A stretch of 64,000 nt of DNA from Lachnospiraceae bacterium (GCA_902363665.1 CABJAW010000011.1:62001-126000); one strand, 5' to 3'. Counted from the stretch's first letter, positions 32,871-42,154 are shown. Program-made: numbers and translations. Notes: generated by a model from the sequence alone, not told the origin.

Positions 32871-33060
32871 CCGGTTGCCGACCCCGTTGCTATCCCGTTG
32901 CCGAGCCGGTTGCCGGGAAAAAGCCCGTAACTGCGGGCTTTTCTCCCCTATAACAACCAAAGCAACAGAAAAATAAAAGAAAAAGTAATAAATAACCCAA
33001 CCGCCAGACAGAGATTGTTTTCGAGGTTTTTTGAAGCCCGTTGCCGGACTTCGTTGCCGA
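32871..33060 (+). repeat. Iteron-like GTTGC repeats with AT-rich centre, candidate replication origin of element B
   Basis: GTTGC(C/T) occurs at 32874, 32886, 32897 and 32909, spaced 12, 11 and 12 bp (one helical turn). It recurs at 33040 and 33053. Between the two groups lie a hairpin with T run (AAAGCCCG 32920-32927 with CGGGCTTT 32934-32941, which can also terminate vapE) and about 70 bp of very AT-rich sequence. Iterons flanking an AT-rich tract next to helicase and primase genes are the usual form of an origin. Confidence 0.6.
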
Positions 33061-33103
33061 CCCTCTCCTGTCTGGCTTATTTCATTTATGGAGGTAACTG
33101 CCT

Positions 33104-33301
33104 ATGGCAAAAAGCAAAACTGAAATCCATGTCACAACGGTATTTGACGGCGAACTGGACGCTACGGACGTTTTCGTGAGCCTGATTGCACAGAAATACA
33201 GCCAGAGAAATGATAAAGAATATCTTGCGAAAAAGCAAGATTTAGGATATAATAAAGACAAGGTTCAGAGTGACCGTGTTCCGTCTGGATTGTGCGGGTA
33301 A
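33104..33301 (+). CDS. Small conserved-looking protein before the recombinase
   Basis: A 65-residue protein with ATG 33104 after TGGAGG. It begins MAKSKTEIHVTTVFDGELDA and continues with TDVFVSLIAQKYSQR. It has no membrane segment or known motif. It ends six bases before the recombinase start, so the two are coupled. It may be a recombination directionality factor or TnpW-like helper; this is inference from position. Confidence 0.65.
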   Translation: MAKSKTEIHVTTVFDGELDATDVFVSLIAQKYSQRNDKEYLAKKQDLGYNKDKVQSDRVPSGLCG

Positions 33302-33306
33302 CGGTT

Positions 33307-34971
33307 ATGATGAACGGATTTGAATATACAGGCGTAGACGCAATACTGGCAGGCAGCTTCCGGGCGGCTATCTATTGCAGGCTTTCCAAGGACGATGACC
33401 TTGACGGGGAGAGTGCCAGTATCGCAAACCAGCGGGCTATGCTGGAAACCTACTGCGAGAAGCAGGGATGGGAGGTTGTTGCAGTCTATCAGGACGATGG
33501 CTACACGGGGCTGAACATGGAGCGCCCCGACCTGAAACGAATGTTGAAAGCCATCGAGCGCAGGCAGATAAACCTTGTGGTCACGAAAGACCTGTCCAGA
33601 CTGGGTAGGAATTACTTGCAGACCGGCTTCCTGATTGAAGATTTCTTTCCCCGCAACGGCGTGCGGTATATCGCCATGAATGACGGTATCGACACCATGC
33701 GGGACAACAACGACATTGCGCCGTTCAAGAACATCCTCAACGAGATGTACAGCAAGGACATTTCCAAGAAGGTTCATTCCTCTTATCTGCTGAAAGCGCA
33801 GAAAGGCCAGTTTACCGGCTGCCTTGCCCCCTTTGGGTATCGGAAAGACCCGGAGGACAAAAACCATCTGCTGATTGATGAGGAAACGGCCCCCATTGTC
33901 CGGCGTCTGTTTGCGTGGGCGCTGGAAGGACACGGCCCCAACTACATCCGGCGCAGGTTGGAAGAAGAAAAAATCCCATGCCCGACCTACTGGAACCGGG
34001 TGCGGGGCTTTCGGAACGTGTCAACCAAGTGGGAAAAGAAAGACCCGGTCAACGGGCGGTATATGTGGGACTTCTCCGTGATTAAGGACATCCTGATGAA
34101 CCCCGTCTACACCGGCGCTATCGCTTCCCAGAAGAAGGAATACCGCTTCAAAATCGGCACCATCGGGGAGAAAAAGCCGGAGGACTGGATTGTGGTGGAG
34201 AACCAGCATGAGCCGATTGTTGACCGCAAGACCTTTGACATCGTGCAGCGCAAGCTGAAATCCCGGCAGCGCCCCCGCCAGACCGGGGAAATCAGCCTGT
34301 TTGCGGGGCTTATCAAGTGCGGCGAGTGCGGGAAGTCGCTGACGATCCGCTACACCAACGACAAGCACCCGAAGCAGATTTATTCCTGTAAAACCTACAA
34401 CGCCTACGGCAAGCAGCACTGTACCCAGCACCGGGTTGAGTACGACACTCTTTACAGCCTTGTGCTGAACAAAATCCGGGAGTGCGCCAGAGCCGCCCTG
34501 ATGGACGGGGAAGCCGTTGCCGGGAAGCTGACAGACACCTGCGAAGCCGAGCAGAAAGGCCAGCGGGAAGCGTTGGAGCGTTCCCTAACCAAAGACGAGG
34601 AAAGGATTGACGTTCTGGAAAAGATGGTGCTGCGGCTGTATGAGGACATGGTTGCCGGGCGTATCAGCGAAGCGAACTTCAATCTGCTGATGGAAAAGAC
34701 GCAGGCGGAACAGGCCGAGTTGAAAGCAAAGGTCACGGAAGGCCGGAAGAAGCTGGCCGATGAAATCCGGCTTGCGTGTGACGCCCGCCAGTGGGTGGAA
34801 GCCATTCAGGAATACGCCGACATCACGGAACTGGACGCCGCCACCCTAAACCGCCTGATTAAAGAAATCGTTGTCCATGAGAGCATAGACAGCGATAAGA
34901 CAAGACACATTTCTATCGAAATTCATTTCAATCTCAAACCCATCCCGGAGGTGGAGCAGGTCACGGCCTGA
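33307..34971 (+). CDS. Large serine recombinase of element B
   Basis: A 554-residue recombinase. The catalytic domain has AAIYCRLSKDDDLDGES with the nucleophile at Ser27, then GYTGLNMERPDLKRML and KDLSRLGRNYLQTG. The recombinase domain, zinc ribbon (IKCGECGKSLTIRY ... QHCTQHRVE), coiled coil and DUF4368-like tail follow. ATG 33307 is preferred; the frame extends to a GTG at 33292, and neither has a good ribosome binding site, consistent with coupling to the small gene before. It lies 111 bp from the right end of element B. Confidence 0.94.
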   Translation: MMNGFEYTGVDAILAGSFRAAIYCRLSKDDDLDGESASIANQRAMLETYCEKQGWEVVAVYQDDGYTGLNMERPDLKRMLKAIERRQINLVVTKDLSRLGRNYLQTGFLIEDFFPRNGVRYIAMNDGIDTMRDNNDIAPFKNILNEMYSKDISKKVHSSYLLKAQKGQFTGCLAPFGYRKDPEDKNHLLIDEETAPIVRRLFAWALEGHGPNYIRRRLEEEKIPCPTYWNRVRGFRNVSTKWEKKDPVNGRYMWDFSVIKDILMNPVYTGAIASQKKEYRFKIGTIGEKKPEDWIVVENQHEPIVDRKTFDIVQRKLKSRQRPRQTGEISLFAGLIKCGECGKSLTIRYTNDKHPKQIYSCKTYNAYGKQHCTQHRVEYDTLYSLVLNKIRECARAALMDGEAVAGKLTDTCEAEQKGQREALERSLTKDEERIDVLEKMVLRLYEDMVAGRISEANFNLLMEKTQAEQAELKAKVTEGRKKLADEIRLACDARQWVEAIQEYADITELDAATLNRLIKEIVVHESIDSDKTRHISIEIHFNLKPIPEVEQVTA

Positions 34972-35080
34972 CCTGCCCCCGCCGGGGCGGTTCTTAAAAA
35001 CTCCATAGATATTTCTTGACACGCCGCCGCCCGCCATCGAGCCGTTTTCCTACACCTATTTGGGGATAAAACAGCTGATG
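34972..35080 (+). other. Right end region of element B
   Basis: Noncoding end segment containing GC hairpins (CCCCGCCGGGG near 34977-34987). Its last 21 bp (35062-35082) mimic the maff2 target, with 18 of 21 bases matching 23328-23348 and the same encoded peptide. It should be the recombinase-binding arm of attR. Confidence 0.55.
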
Positions 35081-35146
35081 GCGGGAGGTGGTGTTGTTTT
35101 GATCGGCACCCAGCTTGTACCGTTACTTTCCGGTTTGTTTAGCTGA
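35081..35146 (+). pseudogene. 3' part of maff2
   Basis: Twenty-one codons plus stop (GCG GGA GGT GGT ... AGC TGA) encode AGGGVVLIGTQLVPLLSGLF and a final serine, the conserved end of Maff2 proteins. It joins in frame to codon 50 of 23197-23346 when element B is removed. On its own it has no start codon. Confidence 0.92.
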
Positions 35147-35169
35147 GAAACTTAGGAGGGAGATGACTC

Positions 35170-36039
35170 ATGGATCGGATATTTGAAGCGATTGAAGAAT
35201 GGATGAGGAATCTTCTGACAGGCATGGTAAGTTCCAACCTGACAACAATGTATACCGATGTCAATGAAAAGACCGGTCAGATTGCTGCTCAGGTTGGGCA
35301 GACACCGCAGGGCTGGAATGGGAACATTTTCAGCATGATACAAAATCTTTCCGATTCGGTCATTGTACCGATTGCCGGTATGATTATTACCTTTGTGCTT
35401 TGTTATGAGCTGATTTCCATGTTAACAGAAAAGAACAATATGCACGACATCGACACCTGGATGTTCTTTAAATACTTTTTCAAGATGTGGGTGGCAGTCT
35501 GGATCGTCAGCCATACCTTTACGATCACGATGGCGGTATTTGATGTCGGGCAGTCCGTAGTCAGCCGGGCAGCTGGAGTTATCAGTTCTGATACAGCGAT
35601 CAATATAGATACGATGATCTCTACAATGGAAACGGCGATGGAATCTATGGAGATTGGTGAACTTGTCATACTGGCACTGGAAACGATGCTTGTAAGCCTG
35701 TGTATGAAGATTATCTCAGTCTTTATTACAGTGATTTTGTATGGACGTATGATTGAGATTTATCTCTATTCGTCCGTTGGAGCGATCCCGTTCGCAACCA
35801 TGTCCAACCGGGAATGGGGGCAGATCGGGAACAACTATCTTCGTGGATTGTTTGCACTGGCATTCCAGGGATTTTTTATGATGGTCTGCGTGGGAATCTA
35901 TGCGGTCCTGGTCGCAAACATCCAAATGTCAGATAACATACATTCTGCATTGTTCGGCGTGATGGCATACACGGTGATCCTGTGTTTCAGTCTGATGAAA
36001 ACAGGAAACTTCGCCCGCAGTATCTTTAACGCCCATTAA
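35170..36039 (+). CDS. VirB6/TrbL-like polytopic conjugation protein
   Basis: A 289-residue membrane protein with about six hydrophobic segments (VIVPIAGMIITFVLCYELI near residue 65; WVAVWIVSHTFTITMAVF near 105; ELVILALETMLVSLCMKIIS; GLFALAFQGFFMMVCVGIYA; and the last before FARSIFNAH). It corresponds to the VirB6/TrbL channel component of type IV secretion in Tn1549-like elements. ATG 35170 follows TAGGAGGG at 35153-35160. It lies directly after maff2, with PrgI and VirB4 next, the standard order of the mating channel. Confidence 0.85.
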   Translation: MDRIFEAIEEWMRNLLTGMVSSNLTTMYTDVNEKTGQIAAQVGQTPQGWNGNIFSMIQNLSDSVIVPIAGMIITFVLCYELISMLTEKNNMHDIDTWMFFKYFFKMWVAVWIVSHTFTITMAVFDVGQSVVSRAAGVISSDTAINIDTMISTMETAMESMEIGELVILALETMLVSLCMKIISVFITVILYGRMIEIYLYSSVGAIPFATMSNREWGQIGNNYLRGLFALAFQGFFMMVCVGIYAVLVANIQMSDNIHSALFGVMAYTVILCFSLMKTGNFARSIFNAH

Positions 36040-36056
36040 GAAAGGAGGAATTGGCA

Positions 36057-36431
36057 ATGGCATTTGTATCTGTGCCTAAAGACTTAACCAAGGTCAAGAA
36101 TAAGATCATTTTCAATCTGACGAAACGGCAGCTGATCTGCTTTGGAATTGCGGCGGCGGTAGGGCTTCCGTTTTATTTCTTAAGCAGGGGAATTATTGGT
36201 TCCAGTAACGCAGCGACCGGGATGTGCCTTCTGATGCTTCCGGCATTTTTGTTTGCCATGTATGAGAAGGATGGGCTTCCGTTAGAAAAGGTCTTAAAAA
36301 ATATGATCACCGTAAAATTTATCCGTCCTCCGGTACGCAAGTACCAGATGGAAAATATGTACGAGAAAAAATATACCGTGGTCAGAAAGAAGAAAGGGGG
36401 AACGAAGAGTGTTAAAAAGAAAAAACGATAG
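36057..36431 (+). CDS. PrgI-family (VirB3-like) conjugation protein
   Basis: A 124-residue protein that starts MAFVSVPKDLTKVKNKIIFN, the typical PrgI opening. Two close membrane segments follow (QLICFGIAAAVGLPFYFL and TGMCLLMLPAFLFAMY), then a very basic tail (VVRKKKGGTKSVKKKKR). ATG 36057 is chosen because AAAGGAGG lies at 36041-36048; a TTG two codons upstream is less likely. PrgI-like proteins anchor the VirB4 ATPase. It overlaps the virB4 start by 23 bases. Confidence 0.9.
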   Translation: MAFVSVPKDLTKVKNKIIFNLTKRQLICFGIAAAVGLPFYFLSRGIIGSSNAATGMCLLMLPAFLFAMYEKDGLPLEKVLKNMITVKFIRPPVRKYQMENMYEKKYTVVRKKKGGTKSVKKKKR

Positions 36432-39228
36432 ACAGCCGCCACAGAGTTTAGACGAATTATATCCGGATGATTACTGGCTGGATGAGGAGGATGGAGAAGA
36501 AGAACTTCCAGACCCCGCAATGAAAAGAAGACCAGTAAGCGGCAGACTGCATGATGAGCCGATGGTGACAGGGTATGAAGCACTGGAACGGCAAAGAGGT
36601 GTCCGCAGACCGAACCGGAAACTGACACGCAGGGAAAAGAAAGCCCTCAAAAGGGCACAGAAATATGAAGAAAAACTGCATAAGGAACATGAAAAAGCGG
36701 ATAAGAAAAATGCAAAAAGGGAAGCAAAGCTGGCAGCCAGAGCAGAAAAGCAGGCAGTGCGTGACGCAAAGAAAAACGCAAAAAAGAAAAAGAGCAGACC
36801 TGTCGCAGCACCGTCGGGGCAGCGTCCGGCAGGAAAAGTGGTTTCCGGAACGAAAGGCAGTGGGACAGGAAAGAAAACACCGGATAGTGCCAGAGATAAG
36901 AGGATCACTGCACAGCAGTCGATTCCATACCATGAGATGGGAAGGGACGGTATCTGCCGGGTGCAGGACAAGTTTTATTCCAAGACGATCCGTTTTTATG
37001 ACATCAACTATCAGCTGGCACAGAATGAAGATAAGAACGCCATCTTTGAAAACTGGTGTGATTTCCTGAATTACTTTGACAGCACAATTCATTTTCAGCT
37101 GTCTTTTATCAACCAGCACAGCAACATGGCAGAGTATGAGAAGGTCATCCATATCAATCCGCAGGAGGATGCATTTGATGACCTGCGTATGGAGTTTGCC
37201 CAGATGCTCAATAACCAGCTGGCAAAAGGAAATAACGGGCTGATGCGTACCAAATATATCACATTTGGGATTGAAGCGGAGAATATCCGGGAAGCACGGC
37301 CAAAACTGGAACGTATCGAGTCGGATATTCTGAATAACTTTAAGATCCTTGGGGTATCTGCCTATCCGCTGAACGGAGAGGAACGGTTACAGATCATGTA
37401 TGAAACCTTTAACCAGGACAGCAAAGTTCCGTTCCATTTCTCTTATGACGATGTACTTCGGACAGGGCTTAGTACCAAGGATTATGTCGCACCGACCAGT
37501 TTTGTATTTAAGAATGGAAAAGATTTTGAGATAGGCGGCACGATGGGAGCTGTTTCCTATTTACAGATCCTTGCACCGGAACTTACCGACAAGATGCTGG
37601 CAGAGTTTCTGGAGATGGACAGTAACCTGATGGTAAATTTCCATATCCAGTCCATCGACCAGATGAAGGCGATCAAACTGGTGAAAAGCAAGGTGACGGA
37701 TATTAACCGTATGAAGATCGAGGAACAGAAAAAAGCGGTCCGGGCAGGTTATGACATGGACATTATCCCTTCGGACTTAAATACATACGGTGGGGAAGCA
37801 AAAAGGCTTCTGGAAGATCTGCAGTCCAGAAATGAGCGAATGTTCCTTGTGACAGCGTTGTTTTTAAATACCGCACCGACCAAACAGGAATTGGAAAATG
37901 TGGTGTTCCAGACTGCCGGCATCGCACAGAAATATAATTGTGCATTGAAACGGCTGGATTACCAGCAGGAGCCGGGACTGATGAGCTGCCTGCCGCTTGC
38001 GATGAATTTTGTGCCAATCAAACGGGCACTGACAACGACATCCACAGCAATTTTTGTTCCGTTTACCACACAGGAATTATTTATGGCTGGGGAATCTATT
38101 TATTATGGATTAAATGCCCTGTCCAATAACCTTATCATGGCAGACAGGAAGAAGCTGAAAAACCCGAACGGACTGATTCTTGGTACACCGGGTTCCGGTA
38201 AGTCGTTTGCGGCAAAACGAGAGATTGCAAACGCATTTATCGTGACGAAAGATGACATTATCGTCTGTGATCCGGAAGGTGAATATTATCCGTTAGTCCG
38301 GGCATTTCATGGACAGGTGATCCGTATTTCCCCGACCAGCCACGATTATATCAATCCGATGGATATTAACCTGGATTACGCTGACGATGATGACCCACTT
38401 TCCTTAAAATCGGACTTCATCCTGTCTCTTTGTGAGCTGGTAGTAGGCGGAAAGAACGGACTGGAGCCGGTTGAAAAGACCGTCATTGACCGATGCGTAA
38501 GGCTGGTCTATCAGGATTTCCTTTCTGACCCGGTACCGGAAAAAATGCCGATCTTAGAGGATCTATATAATCTTCTCCGTAATCAGAAAGAGCAGGAAGC
38601 ACAGCGTCTGGCAACGGCACTTGAGATTTACGTCAATGGTTCCTTAAAAGTGTTTAACCATAGAACCAACGTGGAACTGAGTAACCGTATCGTATGTTTT
38701 GACATTAAGGATCTGGGAAAACAGCTGAAAAAACTGGGGATGTTGATCGTACAGGACCAGGTGTGGAACAGGGTAACGATCAACCGTTCTGCGAATAAGA
38801 GTACCAGATATTACATTGATGAGTTCCATCTGCTCTTAAAAGAGGAGCAGACAGCAGCATACAGCGTGGAGATCTGGAAGCGATTCCGTAAATGGGGTGG
38901 TATCCCGACGGGTATCACACAGAACGTAAAAGACCTGTTAGCCAGCCGGGAGATTGAGAACATCTTTGAAAACTCTGACTTTATACTGATGCTCAATCAG
39001 GCATCCGGTGACAGACAGATCCTTGCAAAGCAGCTCAACATTTCCCCACACCAGCTTTCTTATGTAACGAACAGCGGGGAAGGTGAGGGACTGGTCTTTT
39101 ATGGCAGTACCATTATCCCGTTCAAGGATAAGTTTGATAATTCCCTGATGTTGTATGCCCTGATGACTTCCAAGCCGGACGAGGTGGAGAAACGGAAGAA
39201 ACTTGGTATTGGAGAACGGAACGATTAA
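36409..39228 (+). CDS. virB4: VirB4-type conjugation ATPase (CD1110-like)
   Basis: A 939-residue ATPase. The first 170 residues are a highly charged Lys/Arg/Glu-rich extension. A VirB4 core follows, with Walker A GTPGSGKS (592-599), IIVCDPEGEYYPL nearby, Walker B-like YYIDEFHLLL (about residue 803) and the C-terminal GITQNVKDLL motif. The start is GTG 36409 preceded by AAAGGGGG, inside the prgI gene. VirB4 powers assembly of the channel and substrate transfer. It is intact, in contrast to virD4. Confidence 0.94.
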   Translation: MLKRKNDRQPPQSLDELYPDDYWLDEEDGEEELPDPAMKRRPVSGRLHDEPMVTGYEALERQRGVRRPNRKLTRREKKALKRAQKYEEKLHKEHEKADKKNAKREAKLAARAEKQAVRDAKKNAKKKKSRPVAAPSGQRPAGKVVSGTKGSGTGKKTPDSARDKRITAQQSIPYHEMGRDGICRVQDKFYSKTIRFYDINYQLAQNEDKNAIFENWCDFLNYFDSTIHFQLSFINQHSNMAEYEKVIHINPQEDAFDDLRMEFAQMLNNQLAKGNNGLMRTKYITFGIEAENIREARPKLERIESDILNNFKILGVSAYPLNGEERLQIMYETFNQDSKVPFHFSYDDVLRTGLSTKDYVAPTSFVFKNGKDFEIGGTMGAVSYLQILAPELTDKMLAEFLEMDSNLMVNFHIQSIDQMKAIKLVKSKVTDINRMKIEEQKKAVRAGYDMDIIPSDLNTYGGEAKRLLEDLQSRNERMFLVTALFLNTAPTKQELENVVFQTAGIAQKYNCALKRLDYQQEPGLMSCLPLAMNFVPIKRALTTTSTAIFVPFTTQELFMAGESIYYGLNALSNNLIMADRKKLKNPNGLILGTPGSGKSFAAKREIANAFIVTKDDIIVCDPEGEYYPLVRAFHGQVIRISPTSHDYINPMDINLDYADDDDPLSLKSDFILSLCELVVGGKNGLEPVEKTVIDRCVRLVYQDFLSDPVPEKMPILEDLYNLLRNQKEQEAQRLATALEIYVNGSLKVFNHRTNVELSNRIVCFDIKDLGKQLKKLGMLIVQDQVWNRVTINRSANKSTRYYIDEFHLLLKEEQTAAYSVEIWKRFRKWGGIPTGITQNVKDLLASREIENIFENSDFILMLNQASGDRQILAKQLNISPHQLSYVTNSGEGEGLVFYGSTIIPFKDKFDNSLMLYALMTSKPDEVEKRKKLGIGERND

Positions 39229-39321
39229 AGAAATAAACGAAACAAAATAAAACAGAGTAGAGGATGAGCCGGGAGATACTTCCGGCAATTTTTCTGCCCG
39301 GAAATCATGGAGGATTACAAG

Positions 39322-39633
39322 ATGGAAGATTACAGAAACATGGAGAGATGCAGCGGTGAGCCTTGCTGCGTATTTGCAGAAAGAATCTGTGCAGACAATG
39401 AAAAGGAGATTTTGAAAATGGAAAAGGACAGAAAGGAAAAAGTAATGGCTGATGAGATGGTGGATGACCTTATCTATCTGGCAGAACTGATTGACTTTAC
39501 GGGAATTGTATCTTGTCTGGCTGTAAGGGGGACTTTAAGTGAGCGAATGACAGACAAGCTGACGGATTCCATTGCAGGGATGGCAGATGAAGTGTTGGAA
39601 AAATGGGAGGACTATCAGGATAAGACAGAATAA
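39322..39633 (+). CDS. Small acidic protein between virB4 and the hydrolase gene
   Basis: A 103-residue acidic protein beginning MEDYRNMERCSGEPCCVFAE. ATG 39322 has GGAGG (39309-39313) at 8-nt spacing; an earlier in-frame ATG (39307) overlaps that site and is less likely. The second half (DEMVDDLIYLAELIDFTGIV) is helical. No domain is recognised. Its conserved place inside the transfer operon suggests an accessory role. Confidence 0.65.
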   Translation: MEDYRNMERCSGEPCCVFAERICADNEKEILKMEKDRKEKVMADEMVDDLIYLAELIDFTGIVSCLAVRGTLSERMTDKLTDSIAGMADEVLEKWEDYQDKTE

Positions 39634-39665
39634 CCGGTACAAAACAGTAAAGGGGATGGTCAAAG

Positions 39666-42137
39666 TTGCAGGAGCATGAGTATAAGGCGAGAGATAAAAC
39701 CGTCCAGAAGATGAGCCGGGATGGTCTGCGGGAAGAAAACCTCCGGAACAAGGAAGAAAAAAGGATCACCGGACGGGATACGGATACCGAGATTTCCCGC
39801 AGTGAGAAGAAAGAGGAACTGGATTTTAGTAAACGCAGACATGAACGGCTTAAAGAAGAACGGGAGATGGAGCAGCCGGAGCAGAGTTCCAGAAAACCCA
39901 GATATAGCAGGGAACATGTATCCGACCAGGATATAAACTCAGATATGGGTGAAGAGGTAGAAATAGAGGGAGATATTTCCGTTGAAAATGGAGAAAATCC
40001 CAAATCTGCCTTTCGCACAGAGAGTATCCGTGGACAGCCAAGAGAGGAACGGGCATATCTGGAGACAGTTGCAGACAGCCGGGATCTTCGGAAGAAAAAG
40101 ATGGTCAGGGATTATGCTGCAAAGGAAAGAAGGAAGGAAAAGGAGACTTCCAGAGAAGAAAAAGCAGCCAAAAGAGAATCTGCCCGTTACCGGGAAACTT
40201 CCGAAGTGATGGAAGATTCCCTGGATAAGTTCCACGAGGAGATCAAAGGCAAGTCCAAAAGGGAACGGGTGCTGAAGGAACAGCGGAAAAAAGTTTCCCG
40301 TCTGTCTTTTGGTGATGAGGGTGACGGCATGGTACATGGTGCCGGGATCGGTATCCGGAATCCGGCATCGGCAGTCAAAAATGCGGCAGTCACAGCAGCA
40401 CACTGGAAAACGCACGAAGAAGAGGATGAAAATGCGGCAGTGGAAGGGGCACACCGGGCAGAGCTTGTCGGGGAAAGCCTTGCAAGGAAATCCATCTACA
40501 TGCGGGAACGGCTGAAAGGGCGAAGGGAAGAATCTCGGAGATTAAAAGAAAGCGTCCTGGATGAAGCAGAAAGGAGCAGGCTGATATTTGAGACTGCCTA
40601 TGGAAATGAAGCGAAGGACGCAGTGAAAAGAGAAGCAGAGAAGAAAAAGAAATCTGCCCTGCAGAAACTCTTTCAGAAGAAGCGTTACCAGAAGCAGTAT
40701 CAGGCAGCCAGACAGAGTAAAAAAGTAAAGGATGCAGCGATCACTTCCGCACAGAAGTTTACGGAAAAAGCGAAAGATGCCGTCAAGATGGTGGCGGCAC
40801 AGAACCGGGGGATTTTTGCCACGGTAGCTGTTTTTGCTCTGATCTTTGTGCTGATCGCAGCCAGTTTTACCAGCTGTACGGCATCTTTGCAGGGAGCTTC
40901 TTCAGCAATCATCTCTACCAGCTATTCCAGTACGGATGAAGATATTTATGCCGCTGAAAATGCGTACCGTGCCTTGGAAGAAGCACTGAATACACAGATC
41001 AATCAGATGGAATCCACCCATCCGGATTATGACGAATACCGGTACCAGATTGATGAGATCGGTCATAACCCATATCAGTTGATCTCTTATCTTACGGTAA
41101 AATACGGCGGCTTCACTTACGATGAAGTGGCAGAGGAGATTAAGGAGATCTTCCGACAGCAGTATGGAATCACCACAGACTCTACCAGAGAAACAGTTAC
41201 AGAAACCAAGACTGTCCGGGTAGGGGAGTCCTTGGGACTGGTTGTGACAAGTGGGTACTGTAACTGCCCGATCTGCTGTGGCCAGTGGAGTGGCGGACCG
41301 ACAGCCAGTGGGGCAATGCCGACAGCAAACCATACGATTGCCGTGGATGCGGCGAATCCATTTGTGCCGATCGGAACCCATGTAGTCATGAACGGTGTGG
41401 AATATGTAGTAGAAGATACCGGAGCGTTCGCAAGATATGGGGTACAGTTCGATGTTTACTATGACAATCATGCGGCGGCATCCGCACATGGACACCAGAC
41501 ATGGGAAGCCTACATAGCAGACAGCAATGGAAACCAGGAAGTGCAGGTCACGACTACAAAAGAGGTGAACCGTCTGGATGTGACGATGACAAACCACAGC
41601 CTGGATGCCGTGTTAAGGAGCCGTATGACAGAGGAAGAACAGGAACGCTACGATGCGTATAACAAATATTATGGCAACCGTGATTATCTGTTTGATCTAA
41701 ACAGCATACCCACCGGAAGCAGTGGATTTGGTTACGACATACCGGCAGATGCTTTATCTGATCCACAGTTTGCAAAAATGATACAGGAAGCAGAAAAATA
41801 TCTGGGTGTTCCATATGTATGGGGCGGTTATTCCCCAAGTGGTTTTGACTGTTCCGGCTTTGTAAGCTGGGTTATCAATAACTGTGGAAATGGATGGAAT
41901 GTCGGAAGATGTACTGCCGATGAGCTGCGGTCACACTGTTCGCAGGTATCACCATCGGAGGCAAAACCGGGAGATCTGATCTTCTTCCAGGGAACCTATG
42001 ACACACCGGGAGCAAGCCATGTGGGAATCTATGTCGGCAATAACATGATGATTCACTGTGGCAAGCCTGTCCAGTATACCAGCATTGCAAGTGCTTACTG
42101 GCAGGAACATTTTATGGCGTTTGGTCGTCTGCATTAG
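39666..42137 (+). CDS. Membrane-anchored cell-wall hydrolase with 3D and NlpC/P60 domains (CD1108-like)
   Basis: An 823-residue protein. Residues 1-380 are a charged, coiled-coil-rich cytoplasmic part. Residues about 382-402 form one membrane segment (GIFATVAVFALIFVLIAASF). Outside, a 3D-like domain (GYCNCPICCGQWSGGPTASG ... VVEDTGAF, about 525-615) precedes a C-terminal NlpC/P60 peptidase (about 700-823) with catalytic Cys729 in FDCSGFVSW and His785 in SHVGIY. Such VirB1-like hydrolases open peptidoglycan for the mating channel. The start is TTG 39666 after AAAGGGG. Confidence 0.9.
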   Translation: MQEHEYKARDKTVQKMSRDGLREENLRNKEEKRITGRDTDTEISRSEKKEELDFSKRRHERLKEEREMEQPEQSSRKPRYSREHVSDQDINSDMGEEVEIEGDISVENGENPKSAFRTESIRGQPREERAYLETVADSRDLRKKKMVRDYAAKERRKEKETSREEKAAKRESARYRETSEVMEDSLDKFHEEIKGKSKRERVLKEQRKKVSRLSFGDEGDGMVHGAGIGIRNPASAVKNAAVTAAHWKTHEEEDENAAVEGAHRAELVGESLARKSIYMRERLKGRREESRRLKESVLDEAERSRLIFETAYGNEAKDAVKREAEKKKKSALQKLFQKKRYQKQYQAARQSKKVKDAAITSAQKFTEKAKDAVKMVAAQNRGIFATVAVFALIFVLIAASFTSCTASLQGASSAIISTSYSSTDEDIYAAENAYRALEEALNTQINQMESTHPDYDEYRYQIDEIGHNPYQLISYLTVKYGGFTYDEVAEEIKEIFRQQYGITTDSTRETVTETKTVRVGESLGLVVTSGYCNCPICCGQWSGGPTASGAMPTANHTIAVDAANPFVPIGTHVVMNGVEYVVEDTGAFARYGVQFDVYYDNHAAASAHGHQTWEAYIADSNGNQEVQVTTTKEVNRLDVTMTNHSLDAVLRSRMTEEEQERYDAYNKYYGNRDYLFDLNSIPTGSSGFGYDIPADALSDPQFAKMIQEAEKYLGVPYVWGGYSPSGFDCSGFVSWVINNCGNGWNVGRCTADELRSHCSQVSPSEAKPGDLIFFQGTYDTPGASHVGIYVGNNMMIHCGKPVQYTSIASAYWQEHFMAFGRLH

Positions 42138-42154
42138 AGGAGGTGACAGGGCAG

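Larger units (their letters stand above)
23349..35082 (+). mobile_element. Element B: serine-recombinase mobilizable element inserted in maff2
   Basis: Bounded by ATGGC at 23344-23348 and ATGGC at 35078-35082. Deleting the 11,734 bp between restores maff2 in frame (71 codons). The sequences before the two cores are also alike (18 of 21 positions in 23328-23348 against 35062-35082) and both encode G-I-K-Q-L-M-A. Contents: XRE regulator, ECF sigma cassette, second XRE regulator, RepA-like wHTH protein, DUF3847, TTRAP-like protein, candidate oriT, alkyltransferase-like gene, MobA/MobL relaxase, CHC2 primase, VapE-like ATPase, iteron-like repeats and serine recombinase. No secretion genes. The first 2.3 kb is AT-rich and the rest GC-rich, so it may be a composite. 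Confidence 0.92.

Noticed and set aside
36457..37152. Long minus-strand reading frame (231 codons) inside virB4
   Set aside because: It is the mirror of the Lys/Glu-rich N-terminus of VirB4, has no ribosome binding site, and reads as cysteine/phenylalanine-rich nonsense.
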